Positions 45,887 to 54,833 of a DNA stretch of 64,000 nt are shown piece after piece (the stretch's first letter is position 1; every line of letters starts with the position of its first letter). Source of the DNA: Xenophilus sp003671765. GTDB lineage: Bacteria; Pseudomonadota; Gammaproteobacteria; Burkholderiales; Burkholderiaceae_C. The notes under the pieces are model-generated. The model was not told the origin of the DNA. It did not search any database and saw only the letters and a list, made by a program, of their open reading frames with translations. The DNA lies in the NCBI GenBank assembly GCA_051414805.1, contig CP166702.1:992001-1056000 (forward strand), given 5' to 3'. Position numbers and translations under genes: made by a program.

Positions 45887-46686
45887 GGGGCGGGTGGGGT
45901 CCGGAGCAGTTCGTCGACGACGAACATGATGTCGCGCGGCAGCGGCACGAGGTGCTGGCCATTGTCGACGTTCACCGTCGTGCCGGTGAGGCTGGGGGTC
46001 TCTGCGAGGAAGACGCAGGTCTTCGCCACGTCGGCCGGGTCGATCGGCCGGCGCAGCAGGTTGGCGCGGGCCGCGCGCTCGAAGTTGGCCTCGCCCTGCG
46101 GCCCGCTCACGTACAGGATGCCTGGCGCCACGCCGCACACCCGCACCCGCGGCGCGAGCGACTGCGCCTGCAGCGCCACGGCCCGCTCCAGCGCCAGCTT
46201 GGATACGGTGTACGAGAAGTAGTCGGGGTTGAGGTTGTGGACCTTCTGGTCCAGCACGTGGATCGCGCTGCACTCGTGCTGGCCGGGCTGCGCGCCCAGC
46301 AAGCGCGCGAAGTCCAGCGGCGCGATCAGGTTGACGCCGATCTGCCGCAGCGCCGCGTCGGCCTCGAAGTCGGCGCCGGTGTCGGGCTCGAAGGACGAGG
46401 CGTTGTTGACCACGCAGGCCAGGGGCGCGTCGGCCGTCACCTCGGCCATCAGCGCGCGGCGGCCGGCCTCGTGCGTGATGTCGCCCGCCACCGCCTGCAC
46501 GGCCAGCCCCTCGGCACGCAGCCGCTCGGCCAGCGCCTGCGCCTCGGCGGCTGAGGCACGGTACTGGCACCACACCTGCCATCCGGCGCGCGCGAAGGCT
46601 TCGCAGATCGCGGCGCCCAGGCGGCGCGCCCCACCGGTCACGAGGACGGACGGACGCTGGGAATCGGTGGCGGATTGGGGGGACAT
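45883..46686 (-). CDS. folM: SDR family pteridine reductase-like protein (FolM-like)
   Basis: 267-residue short-chain dehydrogenase. Cofactor motif VLVTGGARRLGAAICEAF has the Arg-rich form (GARRLG) found in pteridine reductases and FolM; catalytic FSYTVSKLALE carries Tyr and Lys; NNASSFEP is the NNAS motif. Coupling with folB supports a dihydromonapterin/dihydrofolate reductase role. The promoter lies in a 36-bp gap shared with the divergent methyltransferase gene. Confidence 0.83.
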   Translation of the reverse strand: MSPQSATDSQRPSVLVTGGARRLGAAICEAFARAGWQVWCQYRASAAEAQALAERLRAEGLAVQAVAGDITHEAGRRALMAEVTADAPLACVVNNASSFEPDTGADFEADAALRQIGVNLIAPLDFARLLGAQPGQHECSAIHVLDQKVHNLNPDYFSYTVSKLALERAVALQAQSLAPRVRVCGVAPGILYVSGPQGEANFERAARANLLRRPIDPADVAKTCVFLAETPSLTGTTVNVDNGQHLVPLPRDIMFVVDELLRTPPAP

Positions 46687-46722
46687 GGCGGGCAGGGGAG
46701 GGCCGGTCTCGATAATGGCCGC

Positions 46723-47850
46723 ATGACCCAGGAGCCCGGCGCGTCGAGCGCCTTCCCCTCGGCCAGCCCTTCGGACCGGATGGCCCGGATTATCGACGCC
46801 GCCCTCGCGCGCGCCGGCGGCTGGCTGCCTTTCGACCGCTTCATGGCGCTGGCCTTGTACGCGCCAGGTGCCGGCTACTACGCCCATGGCAGCCGCAAGT
46901 TCGGCCACATGCCCGCCTCGGGCAGCGACTTCGTGACGGCGCCCGAACTCACGCCGCTCTTCGGCCAGACCGTGGCCGAGCCGGTGCGCGAGGCCATGGC
47001 CAAGACCGGCACGCAGGAGGTGTGGGAGTTCGGCGCCGGCTCGGGCGCGCTTGCGGCGCAGCTGCTGGAAACGCTGGGCGGCGACCTGCAGCGCTACACC
47101 ATCGTCGACCTGTCGGGCAGCCTGCGCGCCCGTCAGCAGGAGACGCTGGCCGCCTGGGGCGACCGGGTGCGGTGGGCGGACCAGCTGCCCGAGCGCTTCG
47201 AGGGGGTGGTCGTCGGCAACGAGGTGCTCGACGCCATGCCCGTGAAGCTGCTGGTGCGCAAGGACGGCCGCTGGCACGAGCGCGGCGTCTACCGCACGCC
47301 CGAAGGTCCGCTGGCCTGGATCGACTGGCCCACCGAGCTGCGCCCGCCGGTCGAGATCGAGAGCGACCACGACTACCTGACCGAGATCCATCCCCAGGCC
47401 AGGGCCTGGATCGGCACGCTGGCCGAGCGCCTGCAGCGCGGCGCCGTCTTCCTCTTCGACTACGGCTTTCCCGAGGCGGAGTACTACCACCCGCAGCGCC
47501 ACATGGGCACCGTGATGTGCCACCAGGGCCACAAGGCCGACAGCGACCCGCTCGCTGCGGTGGGCGACAAGGACATCACCGCGCACGTCGACTTCACCGG
47601 CATCGCCCTCGCGGGCCAGGACGCCGGCCTGCACGTGCTGGGCTACACCAGCCAGGCGCGCTTCCTCATCAACGCTGGCCTGCTATCGAAAATGGAGCAG
47701 TCGGCGCCCGCCCAGCGGGCGCTGGCGGCCCATTTGATCCATGAACACGAGATGGGCGAGCTGTTCAAGGTGATCGGCTTCGCGGCCGCCGGCAGCGCGC
47801 CGTGGGACGCGCTGGGCTTTCGCGAAGGCGACCGCAGCCACACGCTTTGA
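46723..47850 (+). CDS. SAM-dependent methyltransferase, MidA/NDUFAF7 family
   Basis: 375 residues. Family landmarks: FMALALYAPGAGYYAHG, SDFVTAPELTPLFGQTVAEP, SAM motif WEFGAGSGALAAQLL near residue 102, VVGNEVLDAMPV and FLFDYGFPEAEYYHPQR. The mitochondrial relative methylates an arginine in complex I; the bacterial substrate is not established. Residues about 320-338 (LLSKMEQSAPAQRALAAHLI) coincide with a dispersed repeat translated in frame. A GATAAT lies only 7 bp before the ATG, so a leaderless transcript is possible. Confidence 0.88.
   Translation: MTQEPGASSAFPSASPSDRMARIIDAALARAGGWLPFDRFMALALYAPGAGYYAHGSRKFGHMPASGSDFVTAPELTPLFGQTVAEPVREAMAKTGTQEVWEFGAGSGALAAQLLETLGGDLQRYTIVDLSGSLRARQQETLAAWGDRVRWADQLPERFEGVVVGNEVLDAMPVKLLVRKDGRWHERGVYRTPEGPLAWIDWPTELRPPVEIESDHDYLTEIHPQARAWIGTLAERLQRGAVFLFDYGFPEAEYYHPQRHMGTVMCHQGHKADSDPLAAVGDKDITAHVDFTGIALAGQDAGLHVLGYTSQARFLINAGLLSKMEQSAPAQRALAAHLIHEHEMGELFKVIGFAAAGSAPWDALGFREGDRSHTL
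47681..47737 (+). repeat. Dispersed GCTAT-N7-ATAGC repeat inside the MidA-like gene
   Basis: GCTAT CGAAAAT GGAGC, then GCGCCCGCCCAGCGGGCGCT, GGCGGCCCATTTGA. The GCGCCC/GGGCGC stem and the CCCATTTG end match the intergenic copies. Entirely in frame. Confidence 0.75.
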
Positions 47851-47891
47851 GCGCATCCCGCCGCGCCCTTTTCTTGCTTCGATCCTCTTCC

Positions 47892-48653
47892 ATGACCGAC
47901 CTCCTTCGCACCGCCCACGCCCTCGCCGACGCCGCTGCCGCGCAGTCGATGGCGCACTTCCGCCAGCCGCTGGACATCATCACCAAGGCCGACGAGAGCC
48001 CCGTCACGCTGGCCGACCGCGCGGCCGAGCAGGCGATGCGCGCGATCCTCGCGGCGCAGCTGCCCGGCGACGGCATCTACGGCGAGGAGCACGGCCAGGA
48101 GCGGCTCGACGCCGCGCGCGTGTGGGTGCTCGATCCCATCGACGGCACGCGCAGCTTCATCACCGGCTCGCCGCTGTGGGGCACCCTCATCGGCGTGCTG
48201 GAGGGCGGGCGCGTGGTGCTCGGCATGGTCGACATGCCGGTGCTGGGCGAGCGCTGGGTCGGCCAGGGCGGCGTGGCGATGCGCAACGGCCAGTCGGTGC
48301 GCGTGCGCGACTGCACGCGGCTGGCCGAGGCGCGCATCTTCACCACCTCGCCCGACATCTTCGGCGCCGCCGACTGGACCGCCTTCGACCGCCTGAGCCG
48401 CCAGTGCGCCATGCGCCGCTTCGGCGGCGACTGCTACAGCTACGCGCAACTCGCCGGCGGCAGCATCGACCTGGTGGTCGAGTGCGGGCTGCAGCCGTAT
48501 GACTACCTGGGCCCGGCCGGCTTGATCGAGGCCGCGGGCGGCGTCATCACCGACTGGGCGGGCCAACCGCTGGGGCTGGAATCCGATGGCCGCGTGGTCG
48601 CCGCCGCCACGCCCGAACTGCACCGCCAGGCGCTGGCCGTGCTTGCCGGCTGA
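47892..48653 (+). CDS. hisN: Inositol monophosphatase family phosphatase (histidinol-phosphatase-like)
   Basis: 253 residues with the metal-site motifs GEEHG near residue 60 and VLDPIDGTRSFITGSPLWG near 78, and the C-terminal motif YDYLGPAGLIEAAGG. The IMP family includes HisN-type histidinol-phosphatases; the FITG form and this length favour that subgroup, but substrate is inferred. 41 bp after the methyltransferase gene on the same strand. Confidence 0.83.
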   Translation: MTDLLRTAHALADAAAAQSMAHFRQPLDIITKADESPVTLADRAAEQAMRAILAAQLPGDGIYGEEHGQERLDAARVWVLDPIDGTRSFITGSPLWGTLIGVLEGGRVVLGMVDMPVLGERWVGQGGVAMRNGQSVRVRDCTRLAEARIFTTSPDIFGAADWTAFDRLSRQCAMRRFGGDCYSYAQLAGGSIDLVVECGLQPYDYLGPAGLIEAAGGVITDWAGQPLGLESDGRVVAAATPELHRQALAVLAG

Positions 48654-48688
48654 CACGGCGGCGGCAGGGTGCACCCTAAACTGGCTGC

Positions 48689-48883
48689 ATGCTCCGCTGG
48701 CTCATCGTCGTCGTCCTCGCGCTCGTGCTCATGAGCGGGCTCACGGCGTGGCTGCGGCGCTTCGGTTTCGGTCGCCTGCCGGGCGACTTCGAGTTCCGCG
48801 CCTTCGGGCGCGAATGGCAACTGCCCATCGCGAGCACGCTGGTGCTCAGCATGATCGCCGCGGCGATCGCACGATGGATCTGA
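48689..48883 (+). CDS. DUF2905 small membrane protein
   Basis: 64 residues with two membrane helices (LIVVVLALVLMSGLTAWL and IASTLVLSMIAAAIARWI) flanking the conserved FGFGRLPGDFEFRAFGREW, which is the DUF2905 pattern. Inner membrane; function unknown. 35 bp after the phosphatase gene. Confidence 0.85.
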   Translation: MLRWLIVVVLALVLMSGLTAWLRRFGFGRLPGDFEFRAFGREWQLPIASTLVLSMIAAAIARWI

Positions 48884-48902
48884 TCGAAAGCGTTTCCCGA
48901 AG

Positions 48903-49835
48903 ATGAAAGCCTGCGTCGACATCGGCGGCACCAAGGTGGCCGTGAGCCTGGCCGAGGACGGCCGCCAGGAGCTGCTGGCGCGCCAGCATGCACCCACGGC
49001 GAAGGAGGGCGCCAACGACGCCGTCGCGCGGCAGGTGATGCGGCTCATCGATGCGGCGTGTGCCGAGCACGGCATCTCGCCCGACGCCATCGACGGCGTG
49101 GGCGTGTCGGCGGCCGGGCCCTTCATCCTCGATGCCGGCGGCGCCGTCGAGCTGGCCACGCCCAACATCTGCGGCGGCCTGGCGGGCCCCGCGCGCGGCC
49201 TGCCCAACGACTGGACCAGTGCCGTGATCGAGGCGCCGCTGGCTGCGCGCTTTCGCAAGGTGCGGGTCGAGAACGACGCCGTCGCCGCGCTGGAGGCCGA
49301 GCGCCGCTGGGGCGCGCTGAAGGGCCTGGACCATTGCGCCTACGTGACCTGGAGCACCGGCGTCGGGGTGGGCCTGTGCGTCGACGGCCACTCGCTGCGC
49401 GGCAAGAAGGGCAACGCCGGCCATGCGGGCCACACCTTCGTGGCCGACGACGACAACCACGATGCGCTGTGCGGCTGCGGCAACGTGGGCGACGTCGAGG
49501 GCCTGGTGGCGGGCAACGCGATCGCGCGCCGCTTCGGCATGGACGCGGCGCAGCTCTTCACGGCCGTGCAGGCCGGCGACAAGCGCGCGCTCGACATCGC
49601 CGAGGGTCTGTGCCGCGTGATGGGCCGGCTGCTCTACAACCTCATCGTCACGCTCGACCTCCAGCGCGTCAGCCTGGGCGGCAGCGTGTTCTGGCACAAC
49701 CGCGACTGGCTGCTGCCGCGACTTCAGGCGCAGGTCAACGGCAAGCTGCCCGCGCTGACCGACGGCGTGCAGATCGTGGGCGCCGGCCTGGCAGACAAGG
49801 TGGGCGATTACGCGGCGCTGGCGCTGGTTGATTGA
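48903..49835 (+). CDS. ROK family sugar kinase
   Basis: 310-residue kinase: ATP motif VDIGGTKVAVSLAEDG, catalytic region VENDAVAALEAERRWG, zinc-binding region CGCGNVGDVEG (the family's second Cys position is altered compared with CxCGxxGCxE), and GGSVFWHNRDWL near the end. Substrate may be fructose, glucose or N-acetyl sugars. Its 3' end overlaps the convergent MocR gene by 28 bp because the latter has been extended by a repeat. Confidence 0.87.
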   Translation: MKACVDIGGTKVAVSLAEDGRQELLARQHAPTAKEGANDAVARQVMRLIDAACAEHGISPDAIDGVGVSAAGPFILDAGGAVELATPNICGGLAGPARGLPNDWTSAVIEAPLAARFRKVRVENDAVAALEAERRWGALKGLDHCAYVTWSTGVGVGLCVDGHSLRGKKGNAGHAGHTFVADDDNHDALCGCGNVGDVEGLVAGNAIARRFGMDAAQLFTAVQAGDKRALDIAEGLCRVMGRLLYNLIVTLDLQRVSLGGSVFWHNRDWLLPRLQAQVNGKLPALTDGVQIVGAGLADKVGDYAALALVD

Positions 49836-51349
49836 TCTGCTATTGAATTCGTAGCGCTTCGCCCAAGAAGGACGGGCGCTGCAGCCCGATTCGGCTCCGA
49901 AGCCGGCGTTCGCGCCGCGATCGCCGACGCGATCTCGCCCAGCCGCCGCAGCCCCGCTTCGATGGCCGGCGACCAGGGCCAGCCGCAGTTGACGCGCAGG
50001 CAGTGGTCGAAGCGCGCCGAGTTCGAGAACAGCGTGCCCGGCGCGAACAGGATGTGCTCCCGCAACGCGGCGTCGAACACCGGCACCGAGGACAGCCGCT
50101 CGGGCAGCTCCACCCACAGCTGCAGCCCGCCCGGCGGCAGGTTCAGACGCGTGCCGGCCGGGAAGTGCTGCGCGATGGCGTCGGCCGTGCGCTCGCGCTG
50201 CACGCGCAGCCGGTCGCGCAGCTGGCGCAGGTGCCGGTCGTAGGCGCCGGTGGCCATGAACTGGCCGGCGGCCCACTGCGAGAGTTCTTCATTGCTGCGC
50301 GTCTGCGCGTACTTGAGCATCTCCACCCGCGCATGCCAGCGGCCGGCCGCAATCCAGCCCAGTCGCAGCCCCGGCGCCAGCACCTTGTGCAGCGAGGCGC
50401 AATGGATCACGTGGCCGCCGCGGTCGAAGGACTTGACCGCGCGCGGCGGCACGGGGGCGTCGAGCAGTTCGGTGTACGTGTCGTCCTCGATGAGCGGGAT
50501 GCCATGCTGTTCGCACAGCCGCACCAGCCGCTCCTTGTGCGCGTCGGGCATCACGCTGCCCAGCGGGTTCTGCAGGTGCGGCACCACGATGACGGCCTTG
50601 ATGTTGCCGTAGGCGCCGATCGCCATCTCCAGCGCCTCCACCGACAGGCCGGTCTGCGGGCTGGTGGGGATCTCCAGCGCGCGCATGCCCAGGCTCTCGA
50701 GCACCTGCAGCAGGCCGTAGAAGGTGGGCGATTCCACCGCCACCGTGTCGCCCGGCTGCGCGACCGCGCGCAGTGCGAGGTTCAGCGCCTCGATGCAGCC
50801 GTTGGTGGGCAGCACCTCGTCGGGAGACAGCGTCATGCCGGCCTGCAGCGCCCGCTTGGCCACGGCCTCGCGAAAGGGCGTGCGGCTGCGCGAGGGCGCG
50901 GCGGTGGTCAGCATCTCGGGCCGCTGGCGCAAGAGGCGCGCCATCGCGGCGCGCAGCGCTTCGCCGGGGTACAGCGCCGGCGCGCCGCGGGCGATCGACA
51001 AATCCAGCTGCACCTCGCCGTAGCGCCGGCGCGTGACGAAGTCCGACACCTTCTCGTGGATGCCGACGAACTGCGCCGGGTCGGGCGCGCGGTCGGTGGC
51101 CGGCTCGTCCATCGGCGGCGTGGCCAGGCGGCGCGGGCGGCGCACGAAGTAACCCGAGCGGTCGCGTGCCTCGGCCCAGCCTTCGCTCTCGAGCGTGCGG
51201 CACAGCTGCAGCGCGGTGGACAGGCTCACGCCGTGGCGCTTCATCAGCTCGCGCAACGAGGGCATGCGGTCGCCCGGCTGCAGCGATCCGGCGCGGATCG
51301 CATCGAGGTAGTGCTGGGCCAACTGGCGGTAGCGCGGGGGCGTGTCCAT
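49808..51349 (-). CDS. MocR-type PLP-dependent transcriptional regulator
   Basis: 513 residues: GntR winged helix at the N-terminus (MDTPPRYRQLAQHYLDAIRA, PSLRELMKRHGVSLSTALQL) and a fold-type I aminotransferase domain with PLP lysine in CASLHKVLAPGLRLGW. The conserved part ends near GEIASAIAAR; the last 33 residues are encoded by a dispersed repeat and by the antisense of the ROK gene, so they look like a read-through tail after loss of the native stop. Divergent from a DUF2917 gene, a common pairing in this order. Confidence 0.88.
   Translation of the reverse strand: MDTPPRYRQLAQHYLDAIRAGSLQPGDRMPSLRELMKRHGVSLSTALQLCRTLESEGWAEARDRSGYFVRRPRRLATPPMDEPATDRAPDPAQFVGIHEKVSDFVTRRRYGEVQLDLSIARGAPALYPGEALRAAMARLLRQRPEMLTTAAPSRSRTPFREAVAKRALQAGMTLSPDEVLPTNGCIEALNLALRAVAQPGDTVAVESPTFYGLLQVLESLGMRALEIPTSPQTGLSVEALEMAIGAYGNIKAVIVVPHLQNPLGSVMPDAHKERLVRLCEQHGIPLIEDDTYTELLDAPVPPRAVKSFDRGGHVIHCASLHKVLAPGLRLGWIAAGRWHARVEMLKYAQTRSNEELSQWAAGQFMATGAYDRHLRQLRDRLRVQRERTADAIAQHFPAGTRLNLPPGGLQLWVELPERLSSVPVFDAALREHILFAPGTLFSNSARFDHCLRVNCGWPWSPAIEAGLRRLGEIASAIAARTPASEPNRAAAPVLLGRSATNSIADQSTSASAA
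49838..49902 (+). repeat. Dispersed GCTAT-N7-ATAGC repeat, between ROK and MocR genes
   Basis: GCTAT TGAATTC GTAGC, then GGACGGGCGCTGCAGCCCGA and TTCGGCTCCGAAG. Starts 2 bp after the ROK stop; on the other strand it is open and translated as the MocR tail. Confidence 0.85.
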
Positions 51350-51416
51350 GGGGTGTCCGTGTGCGCCGGGGCGGTGCGGCGCCTGTGCCCCATCGTGCGC
51401 CGCGCCGGCGTGCGGC

Positions 51417-51454
51417 AACAGATGCAGATCGGGCCGAAACGACCATAACAGATG
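51417..51454. promoter_or_regulatory. Possible MocR operator between the regulator and DUF2917 genes
   Basis: The 215-bp divergent gap contains a direct repeat AACAGATG at 51417-51424 and 51447-51454, spaced 30 bp start to start, about three helical turns. MocR/GabR proteins bind widely spaced direct repeats, so this is a reasonable operator candidate. No clear promoter hexamers were recognised. Confidence 0.35.
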
Positions 51455-51564
51455 GCTCGGCAGGCCGGCTGCTGCGATGCAGAAAGGCGGCCCGTGTGCC
51501 TGTTTTCCGAGGGGGCTGGTTCCTACGATGACCTCACCGACCCACACCGCCGAAAGAAGCTGCC

Positions 51565-51897
51565 ATGCACTGCCCAACCCCGCACTGCTCCTCCTGCGAC
51601 ACCGCCCGGCTGGCACCGGGCCAGAGCCTGCACATCGCCGTCGACGCGGGCACCGCCTTCGTCGTGACGGCGGGCCGCCTGCGCATCGACGAGGCGCCGC
51701 GCTGGATCGCCGACGTCTGCGTGCCCGTGGGACGCACGCTCGACGAAGGCGCGCAGCACGTGGTCGAGCGCGCGGGTTGGATCACGCTGAGCGCCCTCCG
51801 CGCGCCGGTGGCGTGGCGCCGGCTGCCCTCGCCCTTGCCCACGGCGCGTCCGCGCTGGCCGGCATGGGCCTGGGCGCGCCGCGGCGTGGGCGGCTGA
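51565..51897 (+). CDS. DUF2917 domain protein
   Basis: 110 residues with the short cupin-like DUF2917 pattern (LAPGQSLHIAVDAGTAFVVT, GRLRIDEAPRW). The C-terminal third is Arg/Pro/Trp-rich and probably disordered. GAAAGAAG precedes the ATG. Expression is probably controlled by the divergent MocR regulator. Function unknown. Confidence 0.7.
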   Translation: MHCPTPHCSSCDTARLAPGQSLHIAVDAGTAFVVTAGRLRIDEAPRWIADVCVPVGRTLDEGAQHVVERAGWITLSALRAPVAWRRLPSPLPTARPRWPAWAWARRGVGG

Positions 51898-51976
51898 TGC
51901 CGCGGCTTGCGCTGCGTCAAGGTCGATGCGGCGCGACCGGCCCAGACTGGGGGCTCCATCCACTCCGGAGCTCACC

Positions 51977-52504
51977 ATGTACCAGCGCATTCTTGTCCCC
52001 GTCGACGGCAGCGAGACCTCGCGCCGCGGACTCGACGAGGCCCTGCGGCTCGCCGCCGCCGTCGGTGGGCGCGTCCGCGTGCTGCACGCGATCGACGAAC
52101 TGTCCTTCGCGCTGGCCATGGACGCCTACGCCGGCAACCCCGGCGGCTGGCTGGACACGCTGCGCGAACAGGGCTCGCGTCTGCTCGCGAACGCCGCGAC
52201 GCAGGCCGCCCAGGCCGGCGTGCCGGCCGACACCGTGCTGCGCGACGAGTTCCGCAGCCCGGTGCACCAGGTCGTCAACGACGAGGCGCGCAACTGGGGC
52301 GCCGAGTTGATCGTGCTGGGCACCCATGGTCGGCGCGGCCTGGGCCGCCTGGTGATGGGCAGCAGCGCCGAGCAGATCCTGCGCACGGCCCGCGTGCCGG
52401 TGCTGCTGGTGCGCGCCGCCGAGGAGCCCCGAACCGACCAGGCGCCGGCGCCCGAGGAGCGCGTCGTGATCCACCAGCCCACCGGCGCGCTGGCCTTCGA
52501 ATAG
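51977..52504 (+). CDS. Universal stress protein, UspA family
   Basis: 175-residue single-domain Usp with MYQRILVPVDGSETSRRGLD at the start and the nucleotide-binding signature GTHGRRGLGRLVMGSSAEQI near residue 115, indicating the ATP-binding subgroup. A charged tail after ARVPVLLVRAAEE extends it beyond the common 145 residues. GGAG precedes the ATG. Single gene. Confidence 0.93.
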   Translation: MYQRILVPVDGSETSRRGLDEALRLAAAVGGRVRVLHAIDELSFALAMDAYAGNPGGWLDTLREQGSRLLANAATQAAQAGVPADTVLRDEFRSPVHQVVNDEARNWGAELIVLGTHGRRGLGRLVMGSSAEQILRTARVPVLLVRAAEEPRTDQAPAPEERVVIHQPTGALAFE

Positions 52505-52674
52505 CGCGACGAAGCCGGCGCACCGACGGGGCTTCGGGCGCTCGGTCGTCGCCGGCTGCCCAGTGCTGACGAGCGCTGGCTTGTGAGTGGGTGGACACAT
52601 GCTCCCTCGTGCGGAGGACGACCGCGTGGCCGCGCAGGCCTACGCTGGAATCCCCACCCCACGCGGAGACCGCC

Positions 52675-54039
52675 ATGCCGATCCAGCTCTCGCACCCCTT
52701 CGACGACACCGTCATCAGCACGCAGGAAAAAAGCTTCCTGCGCAACCTGCAGGCCAACATCCTCAAGGGCCACGGCCGTGAACACGTCGCGCTGCTCTTC
52801 CTCGAGGTGACCGATGCGCCCAGGGCGCGCGCCTTCCTGCATGCCTTCCCCGTCACCGACGCGCACACTCAGCTGCAGGAGGCGTTGCAGTTCAAGGCCA
52901 CGCGTTCGCCGGGCGGTGTGGTGCGGCTGGCGTTCCTGAGCCAGACCGGCATGACGAAGTTCGGGCGGCAGGGCGCCTTCCTCGGCTTCGGCGCCTTCGC
53001 CGGCGGCATGGCGGCCGACACCCAGGTGCTCGACGACGGCACCACGGCCAACTGGCAGGACGAGCTCAAGCGGCCCCTGGACGTGCTGCTGCTGGTGGCC
53101 TACCACCACGAGGTCGATTTCGCACGCATCGTCGGCAAGCTCGCCGCCGACCTGGGCAAGGAAGACAGCGGCTTCGAGATCCGCTTCGTGCAGGAAGGCC
53201 GGGCCTACAGGAACGCCGACGGCGAGGGGATCGAGCATTTCGGCTATGTCGACGGCCGCTCGCAGCCGCTGATGCTCCAGAGCGAACTGGCGAAGGAGCC
53301 GCGCACCGTGTACGACCCGGCGGCGCCGCTGTCGCAGTTCCTCGTGCCCGATCCGCTCGACGCGGGCGGAGCGTCCAGCCACGGCAGCTTCTTCGTCTTT
53401 CGCAAGCTCGAGCAGGACGTCGCCGGCTTCAAGCAGGCCGAGGAGGCGCTGGCCGATGACCTGGGCCTGGTCGATGACGACCGAGAGCGGGCCGGGGCTC
53501 AGGTGGTGGGGCGCTTCGAGGACGGTACGCCGCTCACGCTGCAAGATATGGAGGCAGGCGTGCCGGTGGCCAACGACTTCGACTATTCGGCCGATGCCGG
53601 CGCCGGCAAGTGCCCCTTCCATGCCCACATCCGCAAGACCAACCCGCGCGGCTCGAGTCCCGGCGGCCTGGCCTTCGACAAGGGCGTGCAGATGGCGCGC
53701 CGCGGCATCACCTACGGCGCGCGCCTGCAGGACCCGGACACCAAGGACCTCATCGACCAGCCCAACGATGGCGTGGGGCTGCTGTTCATGAGTTACCAGG
53801 CGTCGATCGAGAACCAGTTCCGCTTCATGCAGACCGTGTGGGCCAACAACGAGAACTTCCCCGAGGCCGGCATCGGCATGGACCCGATCATCGGCCAGCG
53901 TGGCACGCTGGGGCAGCACTGGCCGCCGATCTACAACTCGACCGCCGGCGCCATCCAGAAGCTGTTCGCCGGCTTCGTCACGCTCAAGGGCGGCGAATAC
54001 TTCTTCGCGCCCTCGATCGCCGGCCTGCGCAAGCTCTGA
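52675..54039 (+). CDS. Dyp-type heme peroxidase
   Basis: 454-residue heme peroxidase. The catalytic GXXDG motif is FGYVDGRSQP near residue 190, and the proximal heme ligand His is in FHAHIRKTNPRG near 317, with the conserved Arg after it. Length fits the larger class of Dyp enzymes. No Tat signal is seen, so the enzyme is cytosolic or encapsulated; no encapsulin gene is next to it. ATG chosen at MPIQLSHPFDD with GGAGA upstream. Confidence 0.93.
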   Translation: MPIQLSHPFDDTVISTQEKSFLRNLQANILKGHGREHVALLFLEVTDAPRARAFLHAFPVTDAHTQLQEALQFKATRSPGGVVRLAFLSQTGMTKFGRQGAFLGFGAFAGGMAADTQVLDDGTTANWQDELKRPLDVLLLVAYHHEVDFARIVGKLAADLGKEDSGFEIRFVQEGRAYRNADGEGIEHFGYVDGRSQPLMLQSELAKEPRTVYDPAAPLSQFLVPDPLDAGGASSHGSFFVFRKLEQDVAGFKQAEEALADDLGLVDDDRERAGAQVVGRFEDGTPLTLQDMEAGVPVANDFDYSADAGAGKCPFHAHIRKTNPRGSSPGGLAFDKGVQMARRGITYGARLQDPDTKDLIDQPNDGVGLLFMSYQASIENQFRFMQTVWANNENFPEAGIGMDPIIGQRGTLGQHWPPIYNSTAGAIQKLFAGFVTLKGGEYFFAPSIAGLRKL

Positions 54040-54056
54040 ACGGCGCGCGGGCCGCT

Positions 54057-54833
54057 TCAGAGGAACATGCCGCCCGACACTTCCACGCGCTGGCCGGTCA
54101 TCCAGCCGTTGCCCGGCTGCAGCAGCGCCGCGATCGCGCCGCCGATGTCGTCGGGCAGGCCGACGCGGCCCAGCGCGGTCTGCGATGCGATGGCGGCGTT
54201 GAGGTCCTTGTTGTCGCGCACGGCACCGCCGCCGAAGTCGGTCTCGATGGCGCCGGGCGCGATCACGTTCACGGCGATGCCGCGCGCACCGAGTTCCTTG
54301 GCCTGGTAGCGCGTGAGCACCTCGATGCCGCCCTTCATGGCCGCGTAGGCGCCGTAGCCCGGCAGCGCGAAGCGCGCGAGGCCGCTCGAGACGTTCAGGA
54401 TGCGGCCACCGTCGGCGAGCAGCGGCAGCAGCACTTGCGTGAGGAAGAACGGGCCCTTCAGGTGCACGGCCACGAGCTCGTCGAATTGCGCCTCGGTGGT
54501 CTGGGCGAAGGGGGCGTTGACGCCGATGCCGGCGTTGTTCACGAGGTAGTCGAAGCGTTCGCGCTGCCAGGTGCTGGCCAGCGCCTGCTTCAGCGTGGCA
54601 GCGAAGTCGCCGAAGGACTTCGATTGCGAGACGTCCAGCGGCAGCGCCACGGCGCGTCGGCCGAGCGCCTCGATCTCCTGCACCACGGCCTGCGCTTCGC
54701 CGGCGCTGCTGCGGTAGGTGAGTACGACGTCGACGCCGGCCCGCGCGAGGTGCAGGGCGGCGTTGCGGCCGAGGCCGCGGCTGCCGCCGGTGATGAGGGC
54801 GATGGGGGTGGAAGCGTTCGAGGGTGTGGTCAT
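54057..54833 (-). CDS. SDR family oxidoreductase
   Basis: 258 residues: cofactor motif ALITGGSRGLGRNAALHLA, NNAGIGVNAPF, catalytic Ser in ILNVSSGLARF and YGAYAAMKGGIEVL carrying Tyr and Lys. Classical SDR, substrate unknown. The gene faces a LysR gene across a 116-bp gap, the usual layout of a LysR-controlled oxidoreductase. It converges on the Dyp gene. Confidence 0.9.
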   Translation of the reverse strand: MTTPSNASTPIALITGGSRGLGRNAALHLARAGVDVVLTYRSSAGEAQAVVQEIEALGRRAVALPLDVSQSKSFGDFAATLKQALASTWQRERFDYLVNNAGIGVNAPFAQTTEAQFDELVAVHLKGPFFLTQVLLPLLADGGRILNVSSGLARFALPGYGAYAAMKGGIEVLTRYQAKELGARGIAVNVIAPGAIETDFGGGAVRDNKDLNAAIASQTALGRVGLPDDIGGAIAALLQPGNGWMTGQRVEVSGGMFL

